A DNA stretch of 64,000 nt, taken from BD2-11 clade cluster bacterium bin43. GTDB taxonomy: Bacteria > Gemmatimonadota > Gemmatimonadetes > Longimicrobiales > Gaopeijiaceae. The stretch lies in NCBI GenBank assembly GCA_002238605.1, contig MPMR01000006.1:124001-188000 (forward strand). Reading direction: 5' to 3'. Under the pieces are notes generated by a model, which saw nothing but the letters and a program-made list of their open reading frames with translations, was not told the DNA's origin and did not search any database. Below, piece after piece: positions 46,141 to 56,150 of this stretch (the stretch's first letter is position 1; every line of letters begins with the position of its first letter). Position numbers and translations under genes: made by a program.

Positions 46141-47342
46141 CAGCCGTCCCGGTCCAGAACCCACAGGAGGTCGCGCCCGAACGCGGCCGGCGGCGCGGCG
46201 GGTCGCCACCCTTCCCAGGCCCGGTCGTCCAGCCCCGGGAAGGCCGGGACCGAGGCGGATCCCAGGGTGCGCGGGGCCAGAAAGAGGTAGAGGCGGTGCG
46301 CGCGCCTTTCGCGAAGCAGCGACGAGGCGAGCACCCCTCCCCCCTCGCACAGGACGGAACCGAGTCCCTCCCGGTAACAGATGTTCAGCACCGCGTCCAG
46401 GTCGAGGCCGCTCCGCGGGCGGGCGGCGGCATCGCGTGCCCGCCTGCGCGAGCGGACGTCGGGGCTGGACGCCCCACGGGCCGCCGAGTAAGGCACCGCG
46501 TGTACGGTGGCGCCCCGCTTCCGCAGCACCCGCACCCGGTCCCCGGGCGCGTCCGCACCCGTGAAAACGCGCACCCGCCCCCCTCCGCCGTCCCGCAGGA
46601 GCCGGGCTTCCGGGGACATGCAAGCGCGGGAGTCCAGCACGATGCGGTCGGGCGCGCGGCGCGGTTCGGGCCGCCCGCGGGCCGTGAGGCGGGGGTCGTC
46701 GATCTTCATGGTGTTCGCTCCCACCATGATCGCGTCGAAGCCGGCGCGCAGATAGTGCACGTGCCCGCGCGCCGGCGACCCCGTCAGGCCGGTCTGCTCA
46801 CCTGCCCGCGAAATGTATCCGTCCAGGCTGAGCGCGAGCTTGAGGGCCACCCAGGGCGTCGCCGTGCGGGCGACGTGGAAGAAAGCCGGATTGTCCGACG
46901 CGGCCCGGGCGCTGGAGAAGGCGGGCCCGTCAACGCGCATCCCGGAGGCGCGCAGCACGGCAGCCCCGCCGGCGCCCGCCCCCGGGTCCGCCGCGCCGTA
47001 GACCACGCGCGCCACCCCGGCGGCGAGGAGGGTGCGCGTGCATGGGGGAGTGCGGCCGGTGTGCGCGCACGGCTCGAGGCTGGTGTAGGCGGTGGCGCCC
47101 CGGGCCCTCCCCCCCGCCTCGGCGAGCGCGTGCACCTCCGCGTGGGGTCCTCCGAGTTCCCGGTGCCATCCCTCCCCCACCGCCTCGCCGCCCCGGACCA
47201 CGACGCACCCCACCATCGGGTTGGGCGATACCCGCCCCCATCCACGGCGCCCGAGTTCGACCGCTCGCTCCAGGAAGCCCAGATCCTCCTCCGAAACCCG
47301 CTCCGGCACCGGCTCGACCACGCGCGTCCCCCTCTCGGTCAT
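46140..47342 (-). CDS. ribD: Bifunctional pyrimidine deaminase/reductase RibD
   Basis: A 400-residue fusion. The deaminase half has NPMVGCVVV, the zinc motif GPHAEVHAL and EPCAHTGRTPPC. The reductase half starts with TPWVALKLALSLDGYIS and has DAIMVGANTMKIDDPRLTAR and SVLCEGGGVLASSLL. It performs the second and third steps after GTP opening. The loop around residues 270-310 is unusually Arg- and Ala-rich (RSRRRARDAAARPRSG). First of four consecutive rib genes; no FMN riboswitch is visible before it. Confidence 0.95.
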   Translation of the reverse strand: MTERGTRVVEPVPERVSEEDLGFLERAVELGRRGWGRVSPNPMVGCVVVRGGEAVGEGWHRELGGPHAEVHALAEAGGRARGATAYTSLEPCAHTGRTPPCTRTLLAAGVARVVYGAADPGAGAGGAAVLRASGMRVDGPAFSSARAASDNPAFFHVARTATPWVALKLALSLDGYISRAGEQTGLTGSPARGHVHYLRAGFDAIMVGANTMKIDDPRLTARGRPEPRRAPDRIVLDSRACMSPEARLLRDGGGGRVRVFTGADAPGDRVRVLRKRGATVHAVPYSAARGASSPDVRSRRRARDAAARPRSGLDLDAVLNICYREGLGSVLCEGGGVLASSLLRERRAHRLYLFLAPRTLGSASVPAFPGLDDRAWEGWRPAAPPAAFGRDLLWVLDRDG

Positions 47343-47355
47343 GCGGCCATCTCCG

Positions 47356-48306
47356 TTATCGCGTGATCCTCAGGCTCAGGGAGCCGAACATGCTGCCGGC
47401 GCCCGGGTCGAAGGGTTGCACCGAGGGGTCCGGCAAGCCGTCGAACCCCGCGGCCCAACCGATCTCGCCCGCCAGCAGAAACACCTGCCAGGTGCGGGAG
47501 ATGCCGACGAAGAGGAGCAGACGGTCAAGTGCCGGCCCGTCGAGCGTCACGCTGTGCGGCTGACGGCCCGATTCAGAGCCCTCGATGGTGACGGCGCCCG
47601 AGTAGCGGTCCCATCCGGCGCCGCCAACGATGCCCGCGGCCGACAATTCCTTGCCGATCAGGGCGCGGACGGAGGTTGCGCCCGGTTCGAGTCGTACGGC
47701 GATGGGGGAGTCCCCGGCTCCCAGCAGGACATCTCCGAAGAAACGCCTCACGACGGAGACCGAGACACCCGGAACGTCGAAAGACTCGCGCAGCAGCCCC
47801 AGCCGGGCGCCGATTCCGGACGAGTATGCGTTGCCCCCGAAGCCGTCCGCCCGCGCAAGCCCGAGTACGCCGACGGACGCGACCAGGTCCAGCGACAAGA
47901 AGCCCCCGTATTGCGGCGCCCAGCGGAAACCGTCGAATAGCCCGACCGCTCCCTCGATCGATGCATGGGAGACGGTGGAGCGGAGCTGGGGAAGGTGAAT
48001 GGCGAGGGCTTCGGCGAGGTCGGGAAGCGGGATGCGGGTACCGGTGAAGCGGGCGCTCAGCGCCATGCGCGGACCCAGCCCGCGCCGCAATCCGAGGGTA
48101 CTCGACGTCCCCGGGATGTCACTGCCTGCCGATGCGGCAAGGCCGACGCCCGATGCGGCCGCCTGGTATGCCGTGGCCCCGGCGGCGCACCATACGGCCC
48201 CGCCGGACGCGTCGCTGCAGCGGGCGGTGAGTTCCGCAACCGCCTGCGCGTCTCCTGCGGACGGGAAACCCGCGAGCACGAGCACCAGCCCGGCGGCGGC
48301 CCTCAC
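47356..48306 (-). CDS. Secreted hypothetical protein, probable outer-membrane beta-barrel
   Basis: A 316-residue protein. A GTG start overlaps the purM stop (GTGA). A signal peptide (MRAAAGLVLVLAGFPSAGDAQA) is followed by alternating hydrophobic strands with glycine turns (MALSARFTGTRIPL, GFLSLDLVASVGVLGLA, GIGARLGLLRESFDVPGVSVSVVRRFFG), ending in SMFGSLSLRITR, all consistent with an outer-membrane barrel. I recognise no family. Two early cysteines (CSD and WCAAG) may pair. It sits oddly between purine and riboflavin genes. Confidence 0.65.
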   Translation of the reverse strand: MRAAAGLVLVLAGFPSAGDAQAVAELTARCSDASGGAVWCAAGATAYQAAASGVGLAASAGSDIPGTSSTLGLRRGLGPRMALSARFTGTRIPLPDLAEALAIHLPQLRSTVSHASIEGAVGLFDGFRWAPQYGGFLSLDLVASVGVLGLARADGFGGNAYSSGIGARLGLLRESFDVPGVSVSVVRRFFGDVLLGAGDSPIAVRLEPGATSVRALIGKELSAAGIVGGAGWDRYSGAVTIEGSESGRQPHSVTLDGPALDRLLLFVGISRTWQVFLLAGEIGWAAGFDGLPDPSVQPFDPGAGSMFGSLSLRITR

Positions 48307-49340
48307 CCCATCTCCACACCCGACCCGGCGACCACCTCACCCGCGACCCACGCCTCCTCCCCCCGGGCCCGCAGGCGGGAGACCAGGCCGTCGGCCTCCG
48401 CGGGTGCAACCACCACCAGCATGCCCACGCCCATGTTGAAGACCCGGTACATCTCGGGGCGCGACACGCCGCCCGCCCGCGCCAGCACGCCGAAGACGCC
48501 GGGCGGATTCCAGCTGCCGGTATCGACGCGCGCGCCCAGTCCCGGCCCCAGCGAACGCGGCAGGTTTCCGGGGATGCCCCCGCCCGTGACGTGCGCCAGG
48601 GCGCGAACGGTGCCGCGTTCGAGCTCCGGGGAAAGCGAGCCCAGGTAGCTCCGGTGCACGGCCAGCAGCGTGTCCGCGACGGTCTCCTCGGAGTCGGGGA
48701 ACGGGCTCTCTGCGTCCAGCCCCAGCACGTCGAAGACGACGCGGCGCGCCAGCGTGTAGCCGTTCGTGTGAAGTCCCGAGGAAGCCAGCGCCACCAGCGC
48801 ATCGCCGGCACGCGTGCGCGACCCGTCGAGCAGTGCGCCCCGCTCCGCGATCCCGACGATGAATCCCGCCAGGTCGTACTCGCCGGGGGCGTAGAAGTCG
48901 GGCATCTGCGCCGTCTCGCCCCCCAGCAGCGCGCAGCCGTTGTCGCGGCACGCGCGGGCGACCCCCGTGACCACCCGCGCCACCACCCCCGCGTCCATGT
49001 CGCCGGTGGCGAGGTAGTCCATGAAGAAGAGCGGCCGGGCGCCCTGCACCAGGATGTCGTTCACGCAGTGGTTGACCAGATCCGCCCCCACCGTGTCGTG
49101 GCGGCCGGAGAGGAAGGCCACCTTGAGCTTGGTGCCCACCCCGTCCGCGCTCGAGACCAGCACCGGCGCCTCCAGCCCCCCCGGCACCGCGTACATGCCC
49201 CCGAACGAGCCCATGCCCGAGAGGGTGTGGCGGTCGTGGGTGCTCGCCACCAGCGACTTGATGGCCCTCTTCGCCCGGTCCGCGGCGTCCAGGTCGACGC
49301 CCGCCGCGCGGTAGTTCAGTCTCGGGGAATCGTCAGACAA
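48303..49340 (-). CDS. purM: Phosphoribosylformylglycinamidine cyclo-ligase
   Basis: A 345-residue AIR synthetase of purine synthesis. A TTG start at 49340 fits GGAG 7-8 nt upstream and gives MSDDSPRLNYRAAGVDLDAAD, the right N-terminus. Motifs: SSADGVGTKLKVA, HCVNDILVQGARPLFFMDY, GGETAQMPDFY and HVTGGGIPGNLPR. It overlaps the PfkB kinase stop by 8 bp and the next gene by 4 bp. Confidence 0.95.
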   Translation of the reverse strand: MSDDSPRLNYRAAGVDLDAADRAKRAIKSLVASTHDRHTLSGMGSFGGMYAVPGGLEAPVLVSSADGVGTKLKVAFLSGRHDTVGADLVNHCVNDILVQGARPLFFMDYLATGDMDAGVVARVVTGVARACRDNGCALLGGETAQMPDFYAPGEYDLAGFIVGIAERGALLDGSRTRAGDALVALASSGLHTNGYTLARRVVFDVLGLDAESPFPDSEETVADTLLAVHRSYLGSLSPELERGTVRALAHVTGGGIPGNLPRSLGPGLGARVDTGSWNPPGVFGVLARAGGVSRPEMYRVFNMGVGMLVVVAPAEADGLVSRLRARGEEAWVAGEVVAGSGVEMG

Positions 49341-50262
49341 GGCTCGCTCCAGTCGGTGACGGTTCGAGGGCGGCCCGTCCGCCGAGGACGCCGGTGCGCT
49401 CCGCGACTTCGCGGGCCTCCAGGTTCCGGAGGCGATCGAGCGAGAAGGACTCCACGGCGAAGGACCCCATCGCCGAGCCGTGCACGAGCGCCTCCCGCAA
49501 CGCATCTCCGGTACGGCGTCCAGGCCCCGCAAGGTGTCCCGCAAACCCTCCGGCGAAGGCGTCTCCCGCTCCCGTGGGGTCCACCACCTGCGGCACGGGA
49601 TACGCGGGACATCGGAAAGCGGCATCGCCGTCGAAGAGCAGCGCGCCCCTCGCACCCTCCTTGACGATTACGCGCCCAGGCCCGCGTTCGCGAACCCAGC
49701 GCGCCGCCTCAAGGGGATCGCCAATGCCGGAGAGCTGATGGATCTCGGCGTCGTTCACCATCAGGACATCGATGCGCTTCAGGAGCGACATGAGCGCGTC
49801 CCGCTCCCGCTCGATCCAGTAGTTCATGGTGTCGCAGACCACCAGTTCGGGGCTCTCCACCTGGTCCAGCACCTCGCCCTGGAGAATCGGGTGGATGTTG
49901 CCCAGCGAGACGATGCGCGCCTTGCGGAAGGACGCGGGAATGGCAGGGCTGAAGTCGGCGAAGACGCCCAGCGTCGTGAAGAGGGTCTCCCGCGCGCTGA
50001 AGTCGGCGTTGTACGCCCCACCCCAGCGAAAACTCTCCCCCGCAGCGACCTGCAGCCCCGAGAAATCGACGCCGCGCTCGCGCAGAAAGTCCAGTTGCGC
50101 CAGCGGGAAGTCGTCGCCGACCACCGCCACCACCTGGACCGGCTGGTAGAGGCTGGCCGCCGCCGCGAAAAACGAGGCCGACCCCCCCAGCACCTCCTCG
50201 GCCCTTCCGTACGGCGTCTCGACCGTGTCGAGCGCCAGACTCCCCACGACCAGGGCGGACAT
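49333..50262 (-). CDS. PfkB-family carbohydrate/nucleoside kinase
   Basis: A 309-residue ribokinase-fold kinase. The N-terminal GGSASFFAAAASLYQPVQVVAVVGDD and the C-terminal catalytic DPTGAGDAFAGGFAGHL are the two PfkB signatures. The anion-hole Gly and base Asp are both present. Relatives phosphorylate ribose, adenosine, fructose derivatives or other sugars. The neighbouring purM suggests adenosine or ribose, but nothing in the sequence settles it. GAGG precedes the ATG by about 9 nt. Confidence 0.85.
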   Translation of the reverse strand: MSALVVGSLALDTVETPYGRAEEVLGGSASFFAAAASLYQPVQVVAVVGDDFPLAQLDFLRERGVDFSGLQVAAGESFRWGGAYNADFSARETLFTTLGVFADFSPAIPASFRKARIVSLGNIHPILQGEVLDQVESPELVVCDTMNYWIERERDALMSLLKRIDVLMVNDAEIHQLSGIGDPLEAARWVRERGPGRVIVKEGARGALLFDGDAAFRCPAYPVPQVVDPTGAGDAFAGGFAGHLAGPGRRTGDALREALVHGSAMGSFAVESFSLDRLRNLEAREVAERTGVLGGRAALEPSPTGASLV

Positions 50263-50272
50263 GCCGGTCGCC

Positions 50273-51970
50273 TCAGTCCTCGCGGCGGGCCATGCGGGTC
50301 GGCGCCTCGACGCCCAGCAGGGCGAGCGCGTTGCGCAGCACCACGCGCACGGCTCCGGTGAGGGCAAGGCGCGCGGCCCTGAGCGCCGGGTCGCCCGCCA
50401 GCACGGCGAGGCCGGGGTTGCGGGTGGGATTGCCGGCGTGATACCACGAGTTGACCATGCCCGCGGTGTGCTCCAGGTACTCGCACACCAGGTGGGGCGC
50501 GCGGGAACGGGCCGCCCGGCGCACCAGTTCCGGGAACTCGCCCAGCCGCGCCATCAACGCCCGCTCGCGCGGGTGCTCCAGCAGGGACAGATCGAGGCCT
50601 TCCGGGACGAGCTGGCCCGTCGACATGGCGTCGGGATCCATCCCCGCCTTGCGGAAGATGCTGCACATGCGGGCGTGCGCGTACTTGCTCTTGTAGACCG
50701 GGTTGCGGTCGGAATGGTCGAGGGCGGCATCCAGATCGAAGACCAGGTGCGCCTCCGGCTTGCGCATCACGAAGAAGTAGCGGACCACGTCCGCGCCCAC
50801 GGCATCGACCAGTTCGCGCAGCGTGGTGTAGCCCCCGGACCGCTTCGAGAGCCTTACCTCGACCCCGCTGCGCTCCACGGTGACCATCTGGTGCAGCAGA
50901 TACTCGGGATACCCTCGCGGGCGGCCGAGCGCCTCGAGCCCCGCGCGCACCCGGTCGACGGTGCCGTGATGGTCCGAGCCCTGCACGTTGACGACCTCGT
51001 GGAAGCCGCGCCGCCACTTGCTCATGTGGTAGGCGACGTCCGGCAGGAAGTAGGTGGGGCTGCCGTCGCTCTTGACCATCACCCGGTCCTTCTGGTCGCC
51101 GAAGGCGGTGGTGGCGAGCCAGGTGGCGCCGTCGCGCTCGTAGACGTGCCCGGTCTCGCGCAGCGCCGCGATGGTCGCGTCGACTGCGCCGTCCGTGTAG
51201 AGCGAGGATTCGAGGAAGTAGCAGTCGAAGTGCACGCCGAAGTCAGCGAGGTCGCGGTCCTGCTCCTCGCGCAGCACGCGCACCGCGAAGCGCTCGCAGG
51301 CGGCGAGCCGTTCTTCGGCCGCGGAATCCACGAGGCGGTCCCCCTCCGCTTGCGCGAGCCGCTCCGCGATCTCCGCGACGTATTCCCCGTGATATCCGTC
51401 TTCGGGGAAACCGGCGTCCACGCCGAAGTGCCGCAGATAGCGGCAGGCGACGCTCTCCCCCAGCCGCTCGATCTGGCGGCCCGCGTCGTTGTAGTAGTAC
51501 TCCCGGTACGCGGCCCATCCGGTCCACTCCAGCAGGTTGGCCAGCGTGTCGCCGAGCGCGGCCTGGCGCCCGTGGCCCAGGTGCAGGGGACCGGTGGGAT
51601 TGGCGGAGACGAACTCCACCATGATGGCTCTTCCCTGCCCGTCCGCGGAGCGCCCATAGCGCTCGTCCCGGCGGAGAATCTCCCCGATCACCGCGGATAC
51701 CCGCGAGGCCGAGAAGCGGAAGTTCAGGAACCCCGGGCCAGCGACCTCCACCGATGCGATCCCGGTACCGTCCAGCTCCAGCCGTTCCGCGATCTCGTCC
51801 GCGATGCCGCGCGGAGGCCGTCTCAGCCGGGAGGCGAGCGTGAGCGCCACCGAGGAAGCGATGTCGCCGTGGTCCGGGTCGCGCGGCCGCTCCAGCCGGA
51901 CTTCGTGCCCGGCGACACCCATTTCCGCCAGTGCCTGTTCGAGGATGCCGCGCAGCGCGTGCCGGCTCAT
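50273..51970 (-). CDS. argS: Arginyl-tRNA synthetase
   Basis: A 565-residue class I synthetase. The HIGH motif appears as SANPTGPLHLGHGRQ and the KMSKS loop as VRLSKRSGGYTT. The N-terminal additional domain (LERPRDPDHGDIASSVAL) and the C-terminal anticodon-binding helices ending in LRNALALLGVEAPTRM are standard. The ATG overlaps the fmdB stop (ATGA). Confidence 0.95.
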   Translation of the reverse strand: MSRHALRGILEQALAEMGVAGHEVRLERPRDPDHGDIASSVALTLASRLRRPPRGIADEIAERLELDGTGIASVEVAGPGFLNFRFSASRVSAVIGEILRRDERYGRSADGQGRAIMVEFVSANPTGPLHLGHGRQAALGDTLANLLEWTGWAAYREYYYNDAGRQIERLGESVACRYLRHFGVDAGFPEDGYHGEYVAEIAERLAQAEGDRLVDSAAEERLAACERFAVRVLREEQDRDLADFGVHFDCYFLESSLYTDGAVDATIAALRETGHVYERDGATWLATTAFGDQKDRVMVKSDGSPTYFLPDVAYHMSKWRRGFHEVVNVQGSDHHGTVDRVRAGLEALGRPRGYPEYLLHQMVTVERSGVEVRLSKRSGGYTTLRELVDAVGADVVRYFFVMRKPEAHLVFDLDAALDHSDRNPVYKSKYAHARMCSIFRKAGMDPDAMSTGQLVPEGLDLSLLEHPRERALMARLGEFPELVRRAARSRAPHLVCEYLEHTAGMVNSWYHAGNPTRNPGLAVLAGDPALRAARLALTGAVRVVLRNALALLGVEAPTRMARRED

Positions 51971-52374
51971 TGCTTCGAGCCGCTCTTTGCCCGGCTGCCC
52001 GTGCCGCTCACGGACGAGGATCCACCCGAATCGGCTCCCGGGGCCTCCGCGCCCGGATCGGAGGACGATGCCGCCGAGGTCTTCGCTTCGCTCTTCTTCG
52101 GGGACTCGGCCGAGTCCCCGTTCGAGGACTTGGCGGCGGACGCCGTGGCCGGCTCCTTCCCCGCATCGGCCGCGGCCCGGTCCCGGTACTCCTGGCTGCG
52201 GTGATCCGTAATGTAGAAGCCCTCGCCCTTGAAGATGAAACCCGTCCCGCCGGTGATCCTGCGCCGCGCGGCGGCCCCGCAGTCGGGACAGCTGGAGAGC
52301 GGTTCGTCGGACATTCGCTGGAAGACCTCGAAGGCCTGCCCGCAGCCGCTGCACTCGTAGTCGTAGGTAGGCAT
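51967..52374 (-). CDS. FmdB-family zinc-ribbon protein
   Basis: A 135-residue protein. The first ~60 residues are the FmdB putative regulatory zinc ribbon: MPTYDYECSGCGQAFEVFQ then CPDCGAAARRR and GGTGFIFKGEGFYITD. The rest is a low-complexity Ser/Ala/Glu/Lys tail, probably disordered. Function is not established for the family. It overlaps argS by 4 bp. Confidence 0.88.
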   Translation of the reverse strand: MPTYDYECSGCGQAFEVFQRMSDEPLSSCPDCGAAARRRITGGTGFIFKGEGFYITDHRSQEYRDRAAADAGKEPATASAAKSSNGDSAESPKKSEAKTSAASSSDPGAEAPGADSGGSSSVSGTGSRAKSGSKQ

Positions 52375-52461
52375 GGGTGGTGGATTCGGGGTTGGTTCGA
52401 CCCGCCAAACTAATCGTCTTTGCAGATGACCGGAAACCGGGGAACGGCGTGTGGCCGACGG

Positions 52462-54030
52462 CTACTGGCCCGCGTACCGCCCCCACTCCCGCATCAGGAC
52501 CCCGCTGATCTCGCCCAGGGTCGCGCGGGCGCGCACGGCCGCCACCATGGGAGGCACCAGGTTTGTGTCCGTGCGCGCCGCCTCCCGCACCCGTTCGAGG
52601 GCGCGCGCGGCCCCGGTGCCGTCCCTGCCGGCGCGCAGCCGCGCCAGCCTGGCGCGCTGCTCGGCCTCGAGCGCCCCGTAGTCGGGGGCGCGGGCGGGCG
52701 GATCCGCGCCCTCCTCGACGTAGCGGTTCACCCCGACCACGACCCTCTCGCCCGACTCGACCGCGAGCTGCGTGCGGTACGCCGACCGGTGAATGTGGTC
52801 GCGCATGTAGTCGAGGGATTGCGCGGCTCCACCGGATTCGGCGATGCGATCCAGGTGAACGCGCGCTCTTGATTCGATCTCATCCGTAAGCGCTTCAACG
52901 AAATAGCTTCCCCCCAGAGGATCGACCGTGCGGGCCACCCCGCTCTCGCGCAACAGAATCTGCTGCGTGCGCAGGGCGATGCGGACGGATTCCTCGGTAG
53001 GGAGCGCGAGCGCTTCGTCGTATCCGTTGGTGTGCAGCGACTGCGTCCCCCCCAGCACCGCCGCGAGCGCCTGCAGGGCGGTGCGGGTCACGTTGTTGAG
53101 GGGCTGCTGGGCGGTGAGCGTCGAGCCGCCGGTCTGGGTGTGGAAGCGCAGCCGCGCGCTTCGGTCGGACGCCCCGAACTGTTCGCGCATCAGCCGCGCC
53201 CACAGCCGGCGGGCGGCGCGGAACTTGGCCACCTCCTCCAGCACGTCGCTGTGCGCGGCGAAGAAGAAGGACAGGTGCGGCGCGAAGTCCTCGAGCGCCA
53301 CTCCGGATCCGAGCGCGCGGCGCACGTACTCGAGCCCGTTGGCGAAGGTGAAGGCGATCTCCTGGGGCGCGGTCGAGCCGGCCTCGCGAATGTGGTAGCC
53401 GGAGATCGACACGGGATTCCACCGCGGCAGTTCGCGCGAACAGAACGCGATCACGTCCGACACCAGACGGAGCGAGGGCTCCGACGGGTAGATGTAGGTC
53501 CCCCGGGCGATGTACTCCTTGAGGATGTCGTTCTGCACCGTCCCGGCCAGCTGCGCGCGCGGCACGCCCCGTTCGTCGGCCACGGCGACGTAGAGCGCGA
53601 GCAGGATGGCGGCGGTCGAATTGATGGTCATGGAGGTGGAGACGTCCTCGAGGGGGATCCCCTCGAAGAGCAGGCGCATGTCCTCGATGGAGTCGATCGC
53701 CACCCCGACCCGGCCGACCTCGCCGGCGGCCATGGGATCGTCCGAGTCGTAGCCCATCTGCGTGGGCAGGTCGAAGGCGACCGAGAGCCCGGTGGTGCCG
53801 CTTTCCAGCAGGTAGCGGTAGCGCCGGTTGGTCCGGGCCGCGGTGCCGAAGCCGGCGTACTGGCGCATGGTCCACGGCCGGCCCCGGTACATGGTACGGT
53901 GGATGCCGCGCGTGAAGGGAAACTCCCCCGGTTCGCCCGGATCGCGCGGGGTCGGATCCGACGCATCGGGGCCGTACAGCCGTTCGACCGGGATCCCGCT
54001 GTCGGTGGCCGGACGCGGATCGTCGCTCAT
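52462..54030 (-). CDS. Methylmalonyl-CoA mutase large subunit (no B12 domain)
   Basis: A 522-residue TIM-barrel acyl-CoA mutase subunit. Family motifs: [66 protein letters not shown] and the C-terminal [12 protein letters not shown]. The Tyr in RQYAG and the Arg after EPSL are the substrate-contacting residues I associate with methylmalonyl- rather than 2-hydroxyisobutyryl- or isobutyryl-CoA mutases. The B12-binding domain with DxHxxG is missing, so it needs a separate small subunit, which is not in this window. Its start overlaps the biotin-carrier gene, tying it to propionyl-CoA carboxylation. Confidence 0.88.
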   Translation of the reverse strand: MSDDPRPATDSGIPVERLYGPDASDPTPRDPGEPGEFPFTRGIHRTMYRGRPWTMRQYAGFGTAARTNRRYRYLLESGTTGLSVAFDLPTQMGYDSDDPMAAGEVGRVGVAIDSIEDMRLLFEGIPLEDVSTSMTINSTAAILLALYVAVADERGVPRAQLAGTVQNDILKEYIARGTYIYPSEPSLRLVSDVIAFCSRELPRWNPVSISGYHIREAGSTAPQEIAFTFANGLEYVRRALGSGVALEDFAPHLSFFFAAHSDVLEEVAKFRAARRLWARLMREQFGASDRSARLRFHTQTGGSTLTAQQPLNNVTRTALQALAAVLGGTQSLHTNGYDEALALPTEESVRIALRTQQILLRESGVARTVDPLGGSYFVEALTDEIESRARVHLDRIAESGGAAQSLDYMRDHIHRSAYRTQLAVESGERVVVGVNRYVEEGADPPARAPDYGALEAEQRARLARLRAGRDGTGAARALERVREAARTDTNLVPPMVAAVRARATLGEISGVLMREWGRYAGQ

Positions 54031-54638
54031 CGCTCCGGCCGGCTGGCGGAATCGTCCGGGGAGTGATCCCGGCCTTCGCGGACGCCATCGTTGCCTGCGT
54101 CCTGCTCGAACTCGACCAGAAGGTCGCCGCGCCTGACGGACGCCCCGGCCGCGACATGCACGCGGCGCACCCGTCCCGCGGCGCGTGCGCGCAACTCGTT
54201 CTCCATCTTCATCGCTTCCACGATCAGCAATCCCTGGCCCGCGGCGACCTCCTGGCCTTTCTCGACGTCGACCCGCAGCACGAGCCCCGGCATGGGCGCG
54301 CGCAACGGCTCGAGCCCGGCGGCCGCGGCGGCCCGATCCCCCTGCGCCTGGCGCACCCGCCAGCTTCGCTCATCCGCGACCTCGACCTGGTAGGAGCGGC
54401 CCCGGTGATGGATCTCCCAGGCGGCCTCGCCGACCCGGACGCCGTACAGGCGGTGGGGGCGGTCCCCTACCGACAGGATGAGCGACCGGCCGCAGCCGCC
54501 CTCGAGCACCCGAGCCTCGTCGCCGGTACCCACCAGCCGCGCGGTGCGGCCGTCCACCTTCACCTGCACGACGCGTTCCTCGACGGCTACATGGTAGCGT
54601 ACGCCCTTCCCCCGGTTTCGGTGCCCGGGCCCGCTCAC
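54027..54638 (-). CDS. Biotin carboxyl carrier protein of an acyl-CoA carboxylase
   Basis: A 203-residue protein. The C-terminal ~75 residues are a biotinyl domain with the attachment lysine in [12 protein letters not shown] and a swinging-arm base [17 protein letters not shown]. The N-terminal half ([24 protein letters not shown]) resembles the BT linker domain between biotin carboxylase and carrier in propionyl-CoA carboxylase alpha chains. Here that alpha chain is split, since the carboxylase is encoded by the preceding gene. A GTG start overlaps the accC stop (GTGA), and its own stop overlaps the mutase start (ATGA). Confidence 0.88.
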   Translation of the reverse strand: MSGPGHRNRGKGVRYHVAVEERVVQVKVDGRTARLVGTGDEARVLEGGCGRSLILSVGDRPHRLYGVRVGEAAWEIHHRGRSYQVEVADERSWRVRQAQGDRAAAAAGLEPLRAPMPGLVLRVDVEKGQEVAAGQGLLIVEAMKMENELRARAAGRVRRVHVAAGASVRRGDLLVEFEQDAGNDGVREGRDHSPDDSASRPER

Positions 54639-56140
54639 GGCAGCACCGCCCACTTCGCGCCCGCCCTGCGCCAGGCCGAGAAAACCGGAGGGACGGCCGC
54701 GCGCCGCCCCCGCGCCGGTTGCCGGCCGCGCTCTCCGTCCGCCAGCAGCGCCGCGGCCGCCGCCACAACCGCCAGCGTGTCCGCATCGACGTCGCCGGCG
54801 GTCAGCTCGGGATGATCCTCGATGAAGCGGATGCTCAGGTCGCCCCGCCGGAAGGCGGCGTGGCGCATCACCCGCTGGTGGAAGGGGACGCTGGTGGGCA
54901 CCCCCACGATGGTCAGCTCGTCGAGCGCGCGCGCCATGCGCCGGACCGCCGAGGCGCGGTCGAGCCCCCAGGTGACCAGCTTGCCCAGAAGGGGATCGTA
55001 GTGGCGACCGATGTCGAACCCGGCACGAATGCCGCCGTCCCAGCGCACCCCCGCGCCCACCGGCACCTCGAGCACCTCCACCCGCCCGGTGGCGGGCAGG
55101 AAGCCCTGGAAGGGATCCTCGCTGGTGATCCGGCACTCGACGGCGTGGCCGCTCAGGCGCACATCCTCCTGGGTGAAGGAGAGCGGTTCGCCCGCCGCCA
55201 CCCGCAACTGCCACTCGACCAGGTCGATCCCCGTGACCAGCTCCGTGACAGGGTGCTCGACCTGCAGCCGGGTGTTCATCTCCAGGAAATGGAAGTCGCC
55301 GTCGAGGTACAGGAACTCCACCGTGCCCGCACCGACGTAGCCGACCGCGCGCGCGGCCCTCGCCGCGGCCTCGCCCATGCGCGTCCTCAGCTCCGGCGTG
55401 GCCACCGGAGAGGGCGACTCCTCCACCAGCTTCTGGTGCCGCCGCTGGATCGAGCATTCGCGCTCGCCCAGATGGACCAGGTTCCCGTGCCCGTCGCCCA
55501 GCACCTGCACCTCGATGTGCCGGGGCGCATCCAGATAACGCTCCAGATAGACCGCCGGATCGCCGAAGGCTGCCTCCGCCTCGCGGCCGGCCGCCGCCAG
55601 CGCCCGCTCCAGTCCCTCCGGCCCCTCCACCACGCGCATCCCCTTGCCGCCGCCCCCGGCCGCCGCCTTGAGCAGCACCGGAAAGCCGATCTCGCGAGCC
55701 TGCCGGCGCGCCTCGTCCGGGTTGCGAACCGGCCCCGGGGAACCCGGAATCACCGGTGTGCCCGCCTCCTGCATCAGCCTGCGGGCACGCACCTTGTCGC
55801 CCATCGCGGCGATGGTGTCGGGCTTCGGGCCGATGAACACCAGCCCGGCGTCCCGCACCGCGCGCGCGAACACGGCCCGCTCCGACAGAAAGCCGTATCC
55901 GGGGTGCACCGCGCGTGCCCCCGAGCGCGCCGCGACCTCGAGCAGCCGGTCGGTGCGCAGGTAGCTCTCGCCGGAAGGCGCGGGCCCGATCCCGTAGGCT
56001 TCGTCCGCCGCGAGCACATGGGGCGCGCCGCGGTCCGCCTCCGAGTACACGGCGATGCTCCTCACGCCCAGCTCCCGGCATGCGCGCACGATGCGCAGCG
56101 CGATCTCGCCCCGGTTGGCGATCAGAACCGATTCGAGCAC
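54635..56140 (-). CDS. accC: Biotin carboxylase subunit of acyl-CoA carboxylase
   Basis: A 501-residue ATP-grasp enzyme that carboxylates biotin. The GTG at 56140 follows GAGGAG by 6 nt. Motifs: SVLIANRGEIALRIVRACRELG, YGFLSE, the glycine-rich ATP loop KAAAGGGGKGMR, HIEVQVLGD, ERECSIQRRHQKLVEESPSP and FLEMNTRLQVEHPVTE. After the core an extra ~50 residues of Ala/Arg-rich sequence ends in GAKWAVLP. It lies between the carboxyltransferase and carrier genes. Confidence 0.94.
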   Translation of the reverse strand: MLESVLIANRGEIALRIVRACRELGVRSIAVYSEADRGAPHVLAADEAYGIGPAPSGESYLRTDRLLEVAARSGARAVHPGYGFLSERAVFARAVRDAGLVFIGPKPDTIAAMGDKVRARRLMQEAGTPVIPGSPGPVRNPDEARRQAREIGFPVLLKAAAGGGGKGMRVVEGPEGLERALAAAGREAEAAFGDPAVYLERYLDAPRHIEVQVLGDGHGNLVHLGERECSIQRRHQKLVEESPSPVATPELRTRMGEAAARAARAVGYVGAGTVEFLYLDGDFHFLEMNTRLQVEHPVTELVTGIDLVEWQLRVAAGEPLSFTQEDVRLSGHAVECRITSEDPFQGFLPATGRVEVLEVPVGAGVRWDGGIRAGFDIGRHYDPLLGKLVTWGLDRASAVRRMARALDELTIVGVPTSVPFHQRVMRHAAFRRGDLSIRFIEDHPELTAGDVDADTLAVVAAAAALLADGERGRQPARGRRAAVPPVFSAWRRAGAKWAVLP

Positions 56141-56150
56141 CGGCGGCTCC

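Noticed and set aside
47343-47355. FMN riboswitch expected before the riboflavin genes
   Set aside because: Only 13 bp separate ribD from the upstream gene, and no RFN-like sequence was recognised in the region.
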